DNA of 64,000 bases, from the NCBI GenBank assembly GCA_026413225.1, contig CM048552.1, positions 215,722,553 to 215,786,552 on the forward strand, given 5' to 3'. This document shows positions 10,971 through 20,383 of the stretch, one piece after another. The stretch's first letter is position 1; every line of letters starts with the position of its first letter. Under the pieces are notes generated by a model. That model had not been told where the DNA came from. It saw nothing but the letters and a program-made list of their open reading frames with translations, and did not search any database. This DNA comes from Otis tarda (lineage: Eukaryota > Chordata > Aves > Otidiformes > Otididae). The position numbers and the translations under genes were made by a program.

Positions 10971-11546
10971 TCACAAGAGGACGCAGGGCTTCTTGGGCTT
11001 GGCCGGGACGGGGTTGAGCACGGCCCTCACCGCCTCGGTGAAGACATCCTTGATGCCCTCCTGGTTGAGCGCCGAGCACTCCAGGTACTTGACGGCGCGG
11101 ATCTGCTTGGAGAGGCTGACGCCCTGCTGGGTGGTGATGGGCGCCTGGTTCTGCTCCTTCAGCCGCTTCATGGTCTCGGGGTTGTTCCTCAGATCCTTCT
11201 TGGTGCCGACGAGGAGGATGGGCACGCTGGGGCAGTGGTGGCACACCTCCGGGTACCACTTGTGCTTGACGTTCTCGTAGGAGGGCGGGCTGGCGATGGA
11301 GAAGCAGATGATGAAGACGTTGGTCTGGGGGTAGGAAAGCGTCCGCAGGCGGTCGTACTCCTCCTGGCCGGCCGTGTCCCACAGGTTTAAGTTAATAGTC
11401 CTGCCGTCCACCGTGTTCTGGGCGCTGTAGTTGTCGAAGACGGTGGGGATGTACTCCTTGGGGAAGGCGTTGGTGGTGTAGCAGATGAGCAGGCAGGTCT
11501 TCCCCACCGCCCCGTCGCCCACCACCACGCACTTGATGCTCTGCAT
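10971..11546 (-). CDS. RHOG: RHOG, Rho-family small GTPase
   Basis: A complete 191-residue reading frame in one exon, the normal length for RhoG. The order of motifs is textbook: P-loop GDGAVGKT at residues 10-17, effector/switch I region with YIPTVF around Thr35, DTAGQEEY at 57-64, TKKD near 115-118 for guanine specificity, and ECSAL near 157. The C-terminus is a short basic stretch followed by the prenylation box CVLL, a geranylgeranylation type. The start [17 protein letters not shown] is identical to mammalian RhoG. RhoG cycles between GDP and GTP at the plasma membrane and signals through ELMO/DOCK to Rac1 and actin. It is convergent with PGAP2 and divergent from STIM1, the conserved vertebrate layout. 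Confidence 0.98.
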   Translation of the reverse strand: MQSIKCVVVGDGAVGKTCLLICYTTNAFPKEYIPTVFDNYSAQNTVDGRTINLNLWDTAGQEEYDRLRTLSYPQTNVFIICFSIASPPSYENVKHKWYPEVCHHCPSVPILLVGTKKDLRNNPETMKRLKEQNQAPITTQQGVSLSKQIRAVKYLECSALNQEGIKDVFTEAVRAVLNPVPAKPKKPCVLL

Positions 11547-11584
11547 CCCCGCGGCTCGGCGTCCCTCGCGTCCCCCTCAGCAGC
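11547..11584 (-). other. RHOG: RHOG 5' UTR part of the coding exon and its acceptor
   Basis: On the minus strand the sequence before the RHOG ATG reads CTCTCCCCTCCCGCAG then GCTGCTGAGG. This is a strong pyrimidine tract and AG, so the coding exon starts at 11584 with 38 bases of leader. This fits a noncoding first exon further upstream. Confidence 0.75.
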
Positions 11585-11867
11585 CTGCGGGAGGGGAGAG
11601 GGTCAGGGGAGGGGGACGCGCCGGCGCCGGCATCGCCGTGGTCCCCCCCACGCGGACGCCCCGAGGCCGGAGGGTGCGGGGAGGAGGGCAGCGCACACTC
11701 GGTTCCCGCCCGGCGCATCCCCCCGCAGCCCCCGTGGTACGGGGGACGGGGGGGAACTGCGTCTCCTGACCCACGGCACACGCGTGTGGCACCGCGGCCG
11801 GCGTGCCCCGGGACCGCGTCGTCCCCAGGACGATGCTCCCAAGGACAGCCAGGCTGGTGCAGCACCG

Positions 11868-11972
11868 TGCGCTGTGCTGTGCCGTGCCATGCTGTGCCGT
11901 GCCGTGCGACGTGCCCTGCCGTGCTGTGCCATGCTGTGTGCTGTGCCATGCCGTGCCGTGCCGTGCCAGGTA
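11868..11972. repeat. Pentamer-derived tandem repeat (TGCCG/TGCTG)
   Basis: A run built from TGCCG, TGCTG and TGCCA pentamers with drift, for example GTGCCGTGCCATGCTGTGCC. It looks like a degenerate microsatellite and carries no coding signal. Confidence 0.8.
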
Positions 11973-14900
11973 CGGGACGGAGGGCAGCAGGGCACGCAGC
12001 CGGGGCCAGATTTGGGCTGCGGCAGCGCGTAAGCTGCCGCCGCGTGCCCCAGCCCCGGCGCCCGGTGCCGCACACGCCAAGCGGGGCCGAGGCCGAACGG
12101 TGCCGTGGCTGGGACGGCGAGCGGCCGCCAGCGCGTCCCCCCGGGGCCGACGTCCGCTCCGGCAGCTGCGTTTATCCCCCCGCCCGGCGCATTTCCCTGC
12201 TCGCCCTCCTCGCGTCCCCTCTGCGATTGCCATTACAGCCGCATCCTGCTCCCCTTCCTGCCGCAGGCCGGAGCCGAGCCCCGCCGGGGCGCGGGGGCAC
12301 CGCGCGGTGCCGGGACGGGAGGGTGCCCACCCGCGGGGCCCTTTCCCCCAGCCCGGCGCAGCAGCCGCCGGAGGGGATTGCTCACGGCGGGAGGGTGGTC
12401 CCGGCAGCGGCTCACGCGCGGCAGCCGCGAGGGAGCCGAGGGGCCGGGGATGGCACGTGGGCCCGGAGCGCAGGGCTAGGGGGACACCGCCCTTCTCCGA
12501 GCCCCCCGGGGCAGCGCGGCTGGGAACGGGCGAAGGGGCCGTGCCTCCCGCCCCGAGCCCCCGCCGCCGGGCCGGACCCTGCCCGCTCGGATGGGGAAGT
12601 CGCTCTTCCTCTTCCCGCCCTGACACCCGGCTTCCTGCCCCGGCGAGGCCGGGTGCGCGCTGACCCCCGCCCTCCTGGCTCCCGGCCCGCGCCGTGCCTC
12701 GGTTTCCCCCCTGCGAAAAACGCTTCCAGGGCGCGGGGCGGGGGGAGTCCCGCGTCTTCAGCCTGCGAGCGCGAAGCCGGCCGAGCGCCGGGGCCACCCG
12801 CGCGGCGCGGGAACGCAGGCGGCTCACAGATCAACACCCGGCAGCCTTCGGCCTCGGCACGACGGCAGCCCGAGCTGCCTCCACGGCCGCGTGGGGCCGA
12901 CCCCGGGGACTGGCACCCTCCGCGGGCGTGGAACCGCCACCCTGCTGCCCCACGCCGCCACCGGACACCAGCACCTCGGCCCCAACCCGAGGGTCCCGCC
13001 GGCCCCGGGCGCCCCGCTCGCTCCTCGCCGCTGGGAGCGGTGGGACCACGCCGACGCGGTGGGGCCACGGGACGTGGCACCCCATGGCCCCCGCGTCCCC
13101 TCCGTCCCGCGCCCATCCCCTCGCTCCGCCCAGAGCCAGGGAGGGGGTACCCCCAAACCCCCCAGGGCGGGACGCAGCCGCCCCCATCGCACCGTGGCGG
13201 GGGCCCGGCTGGGACCTGTCTGACCCGGTTTGGAGTTAGCTGACCCAGTTTGGCCCCGTGTCCCCCTCCGCGCGGCTCGGGGGGCACGGGCACCCTGCTC
13301 TCCCTCAGCGGTAGCTGGCAGCGCTGCCGCAGCCTTTTTTTCCCCCTTTCCGGATAAACCAGGCTGAAGGAGAGACGGCGCAGAGAAGAGTTTTCCTGAA
13401 AAGCCGTTTTCGTTCCCATCTCGGATTTGAGGTCCCCCCTCTTCCGGGCCGAGGCCCGGCAGGCGCTGGGTGGCTGCAGCTGCGGCCGCTCCCCGGCCGA
13501 AGTGAACCCAGACTGGGCTGCGCGTCGTGAAAGCCCCCAAAGTTATTTCTAAACGCGAGCTTTTGGTTTTCTTTGCAAAACCGTCCTCGGCGCGGGGCCC
13601 TGGGGAGCGGCCGAGCCCCTGGGGAGCGCGTGGGCAGGGCGGGAGGTGCACCGAGCGGCGCCGGGCTCAGCCGGGCGGGGGGGTGAAAACCCCCCAAACC
13701 AGGGGTGCAGGAGCGGGGTGGCACCCCCAACCCCCCGGGCTGGGGTCCCCCGGGGCCCTGACATGGGGACAGCACGTCCCGGGTGCCATCACCCGGCTGA
13801 GGTGGGAGCGAAGGCCGAGCGCGAACCCCGCGCCCCTGAAGCGGCCGGGGGACCCCGGGGGGCTGGCGGTGGGGCCGCCGGGCCGGGACGCGAGAGCATG
13901 GCTGCTACCGGGAAACGGAGGGAAGGAGGCCTGGCCCCCCGGCCCCCGCGCCCCACGGCCTGGCCCCGCAGCAGGGAGCCGGAGGAGGAAGAGGAAGAGG
14001 CACCCCCCGCCCCAGCGGGACCCCTGCCACCCTCCGCTCGGCCGGGACGTGGGGTGCCGGGGTGCCGGGGCCGGTGGGCGAGCAGGGCTGCGGGTGACGC
14101 GCCGTGACCCGCCTCTCGCCCCATCGCCACCCCCGGGATGGGACACGCGACTCGGCTCCGCTTCGGCGGAAAAGGGAAGCAGAGCCGGCTCGCCGCCCCC
14201 GCGGCCAGGGCGGCCCCTCGCGGGGTTTTCCGCCGGGGGAGCGGGGCAGGGACCCCCGTGGGCAGGGACCCCCGTGGGTCCCCTCCTGCCGCCGGCCCGG
14301 CACCCAAACCTGACCAAACCACACCACAGCGCGCGCCCTGCGCCCCACACCCTGCGCCCCACGCCCCACGGGCGGCGCACCCACCCTGCGCCCCGCAAAC
14401 CGCATCACACCCGCGCGCGGCCCACCCCGCGCCCCACCCCAGGCACCCCGCACCCCACTCCCACCGCAGGCACCCCCCACCGTCCCGGACGGGCGGAGCT
14501 GGGGCTGCGGGGTGCGCGGGCGCCGTGGGCCGGGGTCGCCCCGGCTCTGCGGGGAGGGCAGCGCAGCACGGCCCCCCCGGCGCAGCACGGCCCCCAGAAA
14601 GAGGAAATGAATGAAATCTCGAAATACCGAGCAGGGACCCCGCGGGGCTGAGCGCGCCGGCTCCGCGCCCCGGGGCAGCGGGGCAGTTCCGGTGCTGGCG
14701 TGGGTTCGGCACCGGCGCAGCCGAGACGGGGTCCCCGCTCTGCGCGACGTGGCCTGGGGCGCGATGGCACCCGTACCCCCGCTCTGCGCCCGGCCCTGCT
14801 GTCCCCGCTGAAATAACCGCCACGCTGAGTCGCAGGATTTCGATTTTCCTCATTTTTCCAGCTGCGGGCCCGTCGTGACTAATTTCCTCATTTTATTTCC

Positions 14901-15091
14901 CTCCCCGGCCGGTGAGCTCTGCCGCCGGGTCCCGCGCAGCCCCTCGTGCCGGCGGCACCGGCTCTGGACGAGCAGCCCCCCGGCCGGGGCCGGCCCCGGG
15001 CAGCGAACCCCCTCCCCGAGCCGGCGGTGGGACGGGGCCGGCATCAGCCAGAGCCGGCCACCGGCGTCGGGGGGATCCTGGGACAGCCGAG

Positions 15092-15543
15092 GGATGGGGG
15101 AGGGACGGATGGAATGGGATGGAGGGATTTGGGGGAATGGATGAGATGATGGACGGACGGATGACAGTTGGATGGGAGGATGCATGGATTTGGGGGATGG
15201 ATGGATGGAAGGATGAGTGGGATGGATGGATGGATTTGGGGGATGGATGGATGGAAGGATGAGTGGGATGGATGGAAGGATGAGTGGGATGGATGGATGG
15301 ATTTGGGGGATGGATGGATGGAAGGATGAGTGGGATGGATGGATGGATTTGGGGGATGGGTGACTGGGTGGATGATGGATGGGATGGGATGGATGGATTT
15401 GGGGGATGGTTGGGATGCATGGATTGGCAGATGGATGATGGACGGATGGATGACAGTTGGATGGGAGGATGGATGGATTTGGGGGATGGATGAGGGATGG
15501 CATGGCATGGGATGGATTTAGGGGATGGATGAGGGTTGGATGG
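15092..15543. repeat. GGAT-based minisatellite with about 46-bp higher-order unit
   Basis: The stretch is dominated by GGAT tetramers. GGATTTGGGGGATGG recurs at 15186, 15232, 15299, 15345, 15395 and 15475; spacings of 46, 67, 46, 50 and 80 show a 46-bp higher-order unit with internal gains of tetramers. The minus-strand frame encodes a monotonous His-Pro-Ser repeat that I regard as a by-product. Confidence 0.92.
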
Positions 15544-16197
15544 GGCCAGCCGGGCCAGGCCACGCTGCACGGCCTGGGGTGAGAAAACAGCCCCGCTCAC
15601 AGCGACAGCGGAGGCGCAGCCACAGCACGGTGTCCCGCACACCGGCGCTGGGCCAATTTGGCACCTCCCGACGCTACGGCCGCAGCGAAGCGCACACCAC
15701 GCCGGCACCGGCACCACTGCTGCCACGAGCTGTGCCGGCCTCGGACACAGCCTGGCATCACCAGAAACGCACCCGCGCCGCCCCAGCGCCGCCGTCGCCG
15801 CCCACCCCAGCCAAGACACCCGCCGCAGCTCAGCCCCGACGGACAACGTCCCTGCACGCAGCCCCCTCTCCAGAGGCGACCCCAAACGAAGGGGCGCGCA
15901 AAAGGAGGCCGTGGCGCAACCCCACCATCCGGCACACAGCGCCAGGCCTGCGGCGGGCACGGCCGCATCGCCTCTGCCGAGCACGTGCCCGTGGCAGCGC
16001 GTTGCAGCGCGCACCCCGTGTCGCGGCGAGTGACAGTGGGTGCAGGTGACGTGGGCGTCGCGGGGCGGGCGGTGCTGCAGCGGGCGCTGCAGTGAGGCGC
16101 GGCGCGTGTCGGAACGGAGCTGCTGCAGGGCGCGCGCAGCGCGGTGCCGTGCGCGGGTGCTGCAAGGGATGCAGGGTGCGTGCGGTTGTACCTCTCA

Positions 16198-17090
16198 GGG
16201 GGTGCAGTGGGTGTTGCAGTGGGGTGTCTGGGGCGCGGTGGGTGCAGTGGGCAGTGCAGAGGGTAGCGCAAGGGGCAGTCGGTGCAGTGCCGTGGGGGCA
16301 GCGGAGCAGTGGGCGCTCTGGGTGCAGTGCAGGGGATGCAGCGGGTGCAGTGGGTGCAGTGCAAGGGGCAGTGGATGCAATGGATGCAGTGGGTGCAGTG
16401 GGTGCAGGGGATGCAGTGCAAGGGGCACTGGGTGCAGGGGATGCAGGGGATGCAGTGGGTGCAGGGGATGCAGTGCAAAGGGCAGTGGGTGCAGGGGATG
16501 CAGTGGGTGCAGTGCAGCGGGTGCAGTGCAGGGGATGCAGTGGGTGCAGGGGATGCAGTGGGTGCAGTGCAGCGGGTGCAGTGGGTGCAGTGCAGGGGAT
16601 GCAGTGTAAGGGGCAGCGGGTGCAGGGGATGCAGTGGGTGCAGGGGATGCAGTGGGTGCAGTGCAGCGGGTGCAGTGCAGGGGATGCAGTGCAAGGGGCA
16701 GCGGGTGCAGGGGATGCAGTGGGTGCAGGGGATGCAGTGGGTGCAGTGCAGCGGGTGCAGTGCAGGGGATGCAGTGTAAGGGGCAGCGGGATGCAGGGGA
16801 TGCAGTGGGTGCAGGGGATGCAGTGGGTGCAGTGCAGCGGGTGCAGTGCAGGGGATGCAGCGGGTGCAGTGGGTGCAGTGCAAGGGGCAGTGGATGCAAT
16901 GGATGCAGTGGGTGCAGTGGGTGCAGGGGATGCAGTGCAAGGGGCAGTGGGTGCAGGGGATGCAGTGCAAGGGATGCAGTGGGTGCAGGGGATGCAGGGG
17001 ATGCAGTGGGTGCAGGGGATGCAGTGGGTGCAGGGAATGCAGTGCAAGGGGCAGTGGGTGCAGGGGATGCAGTGCAGCGCGTGCAGTGCG
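16198..17090. repeat. GTGCAG minisatellite, about 0.9 kb
   Basis: Nine-base units such as GGTGCAGTG and GGATGCAGT alternate with a GCAAGGGGCA variant, forming larger blocks of about 50-120 bp that are themselves duplicated. Because the basic unit is a multiple of three and lacks stops in most phases, all frames stay open over hundreds of codons on both strands. This explains several long spurious frames here. It ends just before the CTCF-like motif at 17093. Confidence 0.95.
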
Positions 17091-17092
17091 GC

Positions 17093-17110
17093 GCAGCGCC
17101 CCCTGGCGGG
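17093..17110 (-). promoter_or_regulatory. CTCF-like motif, minus orientation
   Basis: On the minus strand this reads CCCGCCAGGGGGCGCTGC, matching the central CTCF consensus (CCASYAGRKGGCRS) at essentially every position. It lies at the right edge of the GTGCAG minisatellite and about 440 bp inside the proposed RHOG first exon. Binding is predicted from the motif only. Confidence 0.6.
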
Positions 17111-17548
17111 CAGTGCAGCCCGAGCAGGGCCCTGCCCTTCGCCCCGGGAGGGGGAGGGCGGGGGCCGGGGCGCCGGGGGCCGGGTCCGGTCGGGTCGGGT
17201 CAGCTCTGCCCCCGCTCTGTCCCGCTCTGTCCCGGTTCAGCCCCCGCAGCCCCGCCGCTCCCCGCGCAGCCCCGCTCCCAGCCCCGCGCCCCGGACCCCC
17301 AAAGCCCCCGGTAGCCCCGCGCCCCCAGAACCCCGCACCCCCCGGTAGCCCCGCGCCCCCAGACTCCCGCACCCCCGGTAGCCCCGCGCCCCCAGCATCC
17401 CGGCCCCCCGCAGCCCCCCGCCCCGCTCCGCACCCCCGGGGCTCCTCCCGCCGCCCCGGCGCGGCCCCGGTCCCGGCCCCGGTACCGGTCAGGACGGGAC
17501 CCCGGCAGCGGGACCCCCCCCGCCCCTCGCCCCCCGCCCCGCACTCAC

Positions 17549-17800
17549 CCCGGGACATGGCGCGGCGGGCGCGGGGCCGGAGCGGCGGCGGCGGCAGCGG
17601 CGGGACGAGGAGGGGGAGGAGGAGGAGGAGGGGGGGAAGGAGCGGGGGGAGGAGGAAGTCGGCGGCCGCCTCCCCCCGCCGCCCCGGGCGGGCCCGCGGA
17701 GAAACTTCCCCCCCCGCCCGCCGCTTCCTCCCGGGCCGGGCTGGGGGCTCCCGGGGGCTGCAGCGCCCCGCGCCCCTCGGCATCGCCCCCCGGGACCCCC
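17549..17800 (-). other. RHOG: Candidate RHOG noncoding first exon and promoter
   Basis: On the minus strand an exon could end ATGTCCCGGG followed by the near-perfect donor GTGAGTG (donor GT at 17547-17548). It is very rich in CpG, includes a CCTCCT-type purine/pyrimidine run, and lies about 6 kb upstream of the RHOG coding exon acceptor. Joining 17549 to 11584 would make a five-codon upstream frame, ATG TCC CGG GGC TGC TGA. The transcription start is unknown and the upper limit given is approximate. A promoter for a different minus-strand transcript is an alternative. Confidence 0.45.
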
Positions 17801-17855
17801 CGCCCGGAGCGGGGGCCGGATGCCGCCGGGAGGGGGGAAGAGAGCCGGGAGGGGG

Positions 17856-18615
17856 GGTGCGGGACCCCCGGTTGGGGTGCGGGACCCTGGGCTGGGGGTG
17901 TGGGACCCCAAACTGGGGCTGCGGGACCCCAGACTGGGGGTGCAGGAGCCTGAGTTTGGGGTGCAGGATCCCAAGTGGGGGTGCAGGACCTCAGGCTGGG
18001 GGCATGAGAGCTGGGCTGGGGGTGCGAGACCCCAGACTGGGGGTGCAGGAGCTGGGCTGGGGGTGTGAGACATCGCGTGGGGGTGCGGAACCCCTGGCTG
18101 GGGGTGCGGGACCCCTGGGCTGAGGACAAGGGAGCCTGGGCTGGGGGTGCAGGAGCCAGGCTGCAGGTAAGGGACCCCAGGTTTGGGTGTGGGACCCCAG
18201 GCTGGGGGTGCAGGAGCCTGTGGAAGGGGTCCAAGACCCCAAACTGGGAGTGCAGGAGCCTGGGCTGGAGGTGCACGATCCCAAGTTGGGGTGTGGGACC
18301 CCGGGCTGGGGACGCAGGAGCCTGAGTTGCGGGTGTGAGACCCCAGGCTGGGGGCACGAGAGCTGGGCTGGGGGTGCAGGACATCGGGTGGGGGTGTGGC
18401 ACCCCAGGGTGGGGGTGCAGGAGGCCGAGTTGAGGGTGCGGGGTCCCGAGTGGGGGTGCGAGACCCTGGGATGGGGGCACAAGAGCTGGGCTGGGGGTGC
18501 AGGACTCCAGGTTGGGGCACAGGACCCTGAGCTGGGGGGGGGGTGCAGGATCCCGGGGGACAGTACAAGAGCTGAGCTGGGGGTGTGGGACTCCAGAGTG
18601 GGGGTGCGGGACCCT
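17856..18615. repeat. Minisatellite, about 22-24-bp units, 0.76 kb
   Basis: Units of the type GCTGGGGGTGCGGGACCCCA alternate with GGTGCAGGAGCCTGA variants over roughly 760 bp. It lies between the proposed RHOG first exon and the STIM1 promoter. G-runs are regularly spaced on the plus strand, so quadruplex formation is possible. Long frames across it have no recognisable product. Confidence 0.92.
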
Positions 18616-19540
18616 GCAGCCCCCCAGGCCGGGCTGGGGCGAGAGGTGCTGGGGTTCCCGGCTGGTGGGGTTGGGGACGGGGCTGGGGCCCCCTGAGCAC
18701 GGCCTTGTCCTGCGGGGTCAGGGCCGGAGGAGACCCTGAGGGTCCCAGCAAAGGCCGGGTCCCCCAAACTGGGGGTCCCCGAAAGGGCCAGGTCCCTCCC
18801 AGCAGCCCCCAGAGGCAGCATCCACTGCCCCCCCGGGGGCCGGGGTGTCCCGTGCGGGACCCGTCCTCATCGCAGGGTGCGTCTGAGCCATGGGGGGCTG
18901 CCTGTACCCGGGACGTCCCCCCGCAGCGGCGTGGCTGGGACCCCACCGGGACCCCTCAGCCTGGCAGCGGCCCGTGGCCCCCGATGCTGCTCGCTCCCTG
19001 CGTGCCCAGCCGCGCTCTCCATCCCAGGCACCCCCGGGCCAAGCCCCCCGCCCCGCGTCCCCGGCGCCAGGGCGGTGCCTTTTGGGGCAGCGGGGCTGGA
19101 GCGGGATGGGATTTGGCTTCCAGTGGCCGTGAGGCGGTTGTGGGGCCAGATCCGATCCCTGCAGGGGGCTTCGCTTCCAGCCTCGCTGCCGAGGGGAATG
19201 GACCCGTAAAACAGCCCCTGGACCTTCCTGTCCCCCCCGCCGTGGGCCAGTGGGCTCTGGGTGCCGGTGGCCACGAGCCTCGATGGCACCAATCGTGTGG
19301 CAGCCCAGGCCTGGCTGTGGGTGACCGTGGGCACTCGGGCATCAAAAGGGCCCTGTCCTGATGTGTCGGGGTGCTCTGAGGAGCCGGGGTGCTGGTGAGC
19401 CGGGGTGCCCTGACGATCCCTCCCCGGGGCTGGAGGAGGGATGCCCTCAGTGAGGTCACCCATCCAGGCGTCACACGCAGCCGCCCCTGCTTAGCTTCCG
19501 CGCCTCGCCAGCAGCCCGCGCCCAGCCTGGGCGTTCCCGT
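18616..19540. other. RHOG-STIM1 divergent intergenic interval
   Basis: About 0.9 kb of gene-free, GC-rich sequence between the minisatellite and the promoter-like cluster upstream of STIM1. No repeat or coding exon is recognised. Confidence 0.55.
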
Positions 19541-19547
19541 TCTGTGC

Positions 19548-19563
19548 CCGCCAGAGGGCGCTG
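19548..19563 (+). promoter_or_regulatory. CTCF-like motif, plus orientation
   Basis: The plus strand reads CCGCCAGAGGGCGCTG, a near-perfect core CTCF match. It is about 0.7 kb upstream of the STIM1 start codon and points towards STIM1, opposite to the motif at 17093. Confidence 0.6.
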
Positions 19564-19639
19564 CGGCTCAGCTGCGGGCGCGGGGAGCCCGGCGGAGGCG
19601 CGGGGGAAGGAAGTGTGAGGGGCGTGGCCAGCTGCCCGC

Positions 19640-19710
19640 CCCTGATTGGTCGGGCGGCGGGGCGGTCCCGCCCCGCGGAGGGTCTCGCACGGCGGCGGTT
19701 GGCTCCGCCC
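19640..19710 (+). promoter_or_regulatory. STIM1: STIM1 promoter elements: inverted CCAAT and GC boxes
   Basis: CTGATTGGTCGG carries an inverted CCAAT box (ATTGG at 19644-19648), followed about 50 bp on by GGTTGGCTCCGCCCC with a second inverted CCAAT-like core and a GC box. There is no TATA box nearby, which fits a CpG-island promoter of a broadly expressed gene. A start site between here and exon 1 is inferred. Confidence 0.55.
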
Positions 19711-19823
19711 CCTGTCACCGAGCGTGCGGCGGCGGCGCCAGGGCCCGGTGCGCGGCGGAGCGCGGAGGGGGGGCCGGGGGGTGCCTGGAAGAGACCACCG
19801 CCACGGCGGGGGGGTGCAGGCTG

Positions 19824-20060
19824 TCCCGGGAGAGACTGCGGCGGTGTCCCGGGAGAGCCCGCTGCGGGGAGCGAGCGGAGAGGTTATACCGGGGCGGAGG
19901 GGGGTGTCCCGGTAGAGACCACGCTGAGGAGGAGGGGGGAGCAGGGTTGTCCCGGGAAGAGACCACTGCAGCAGGGAGGGGGCCAAAGCTCTCCCGGGAG
20001 AGACCACTGCAGCGGGGCGCGGGGGGGAGGCCGTCCCGGGAGAGACCACAGCGGGGGCAG
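19824..20060 (+). repeat. 42-bp tandem repeat in the STIM1 leader/promoter
   Basis: TCCCGGGAGAGACCACTGCA-type units recur with TCCCGG at 19907, 19950, 19992 and 20034 (spacings 43, 42, 42). Additional, closer copies lie at 19824 and 19847 (23 bp apart). About five or six degenerate copies are present. Depending on the start site, part may be in the STIM1 5' UTR. Confidence 0.88.
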
Positions 20061-20228
20061 GGGGGGCCGACACCGAGCCCGGTGGCAGTTGCCCGGTGCG
20101 GGGCAGCGGGAGGCCGGGCCCGGGCGGGAATACCGGGAAATAACCGGGCACCCCCCCTCAGCTGCGGGGTACGGCGGAGCCGAGGCGAGGCGCGGAGCGG
20201 AGCGGCCGGGCCCAGCGCCCGGGGGCCG

Positions 20229-20246
20229 ATGCCGAGGAGCAGCTGA
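20229..20246 (+). promoter_or_regulatory. STIM1: Five-codon upstream reading frame in the STIM1 leader
   Basis: An ATG at 20229 opens a frame of five codons (MPRSS) and stops at TGA 20244-20246, 28 bases before the main start. Its context is poor (C at -3 and C at +4), so most ribosomes should scan past. It is in the transcript only if transcription starts upstream of it. Confidence 0.5.
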
Positions 20247-20274
20247 CAGCGGCGGGGGCTTCGGCGGCGCGGGG

Positions 20275-20383
20275 ATGGATTTGCGGTGCGGAGCGGCCCT
20301 GTGGGTGCTGTGCGGCCTCCTCCTGCAGCAGGGCCGCGGCGAGCGGCTCCCCGGCTCCCACCTGGACGAGGCGGCCATCGCAG
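20275..20383 (+). CDS. STIM1: STIM1 exon 1: signal peptide and luminal start
   Basis: STIM1 is the endoplasmic reticulum calcium sensor that, on store depletion, oligomerises and opens ORAI channels at the plasma membrane. This exon codes for 36 residues plus one base of the next codon. MDLRCGAALWVLCGLLLQQG is a clear signal peptide, aligning with the human start by the shared ALW-L-GLLL-QG pattern. The linker after it is about nine residues shorter than in human, so downstream residue numbers run nine lower. The start ATG has G at -3 and G at +4. The donor is GCAG|GTGAGA and leaves phase 1, matching exon 2. A CpG-rich promoter lies upstream. Confidence 0.93.

Larger units (their letters stand above)
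11585..17548 (-). other. RHOG: Proposed RHOG intron 1
   Basis: About 6.0 kb of very GC-rich DNA between the acceptor at 11585-11587 and the donor at 17547-17548. It contains a pentamer-based repeat (11868-11972), a C-rich stretch at about 14295-14480, a GGAT-based minisatellite (15092-15543), a large GTGCAG minisatellite (16198-17090) and a CTCF-like motif (17093-17110). No coding exon on either strand is supported. Its right border depends on the predicted first exon. Confidence 0.45.

Noticed and set aside
9235..11280. 681-codon plus-strand open frame
   Set aside because: It runs through the PGAP2-RHOG gap and antisense to the RHOG coding exon; composition is that of GC-rich DNA and no domain is recognisable.
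14850..16014. Minus-strand His-Pro-Ser repeat frames
   Set aside because: Direct translation of the GGAT-based minisatellite, with no start context or conserved flank.
15597..17783. 728-codon minus-strand open frame with His/Pro/Leu/Cys repeats
   Set aside because: It is the translation of the GTGCAG minisatellite and flanks; all frames are open there because the repeat unit is a multiple of three without stops.
17489..18946. 485-codon minus-strand open frame rich in Pro and Ser
   Set aside because: Most of it is the G-run minisatellite read on the other strand.
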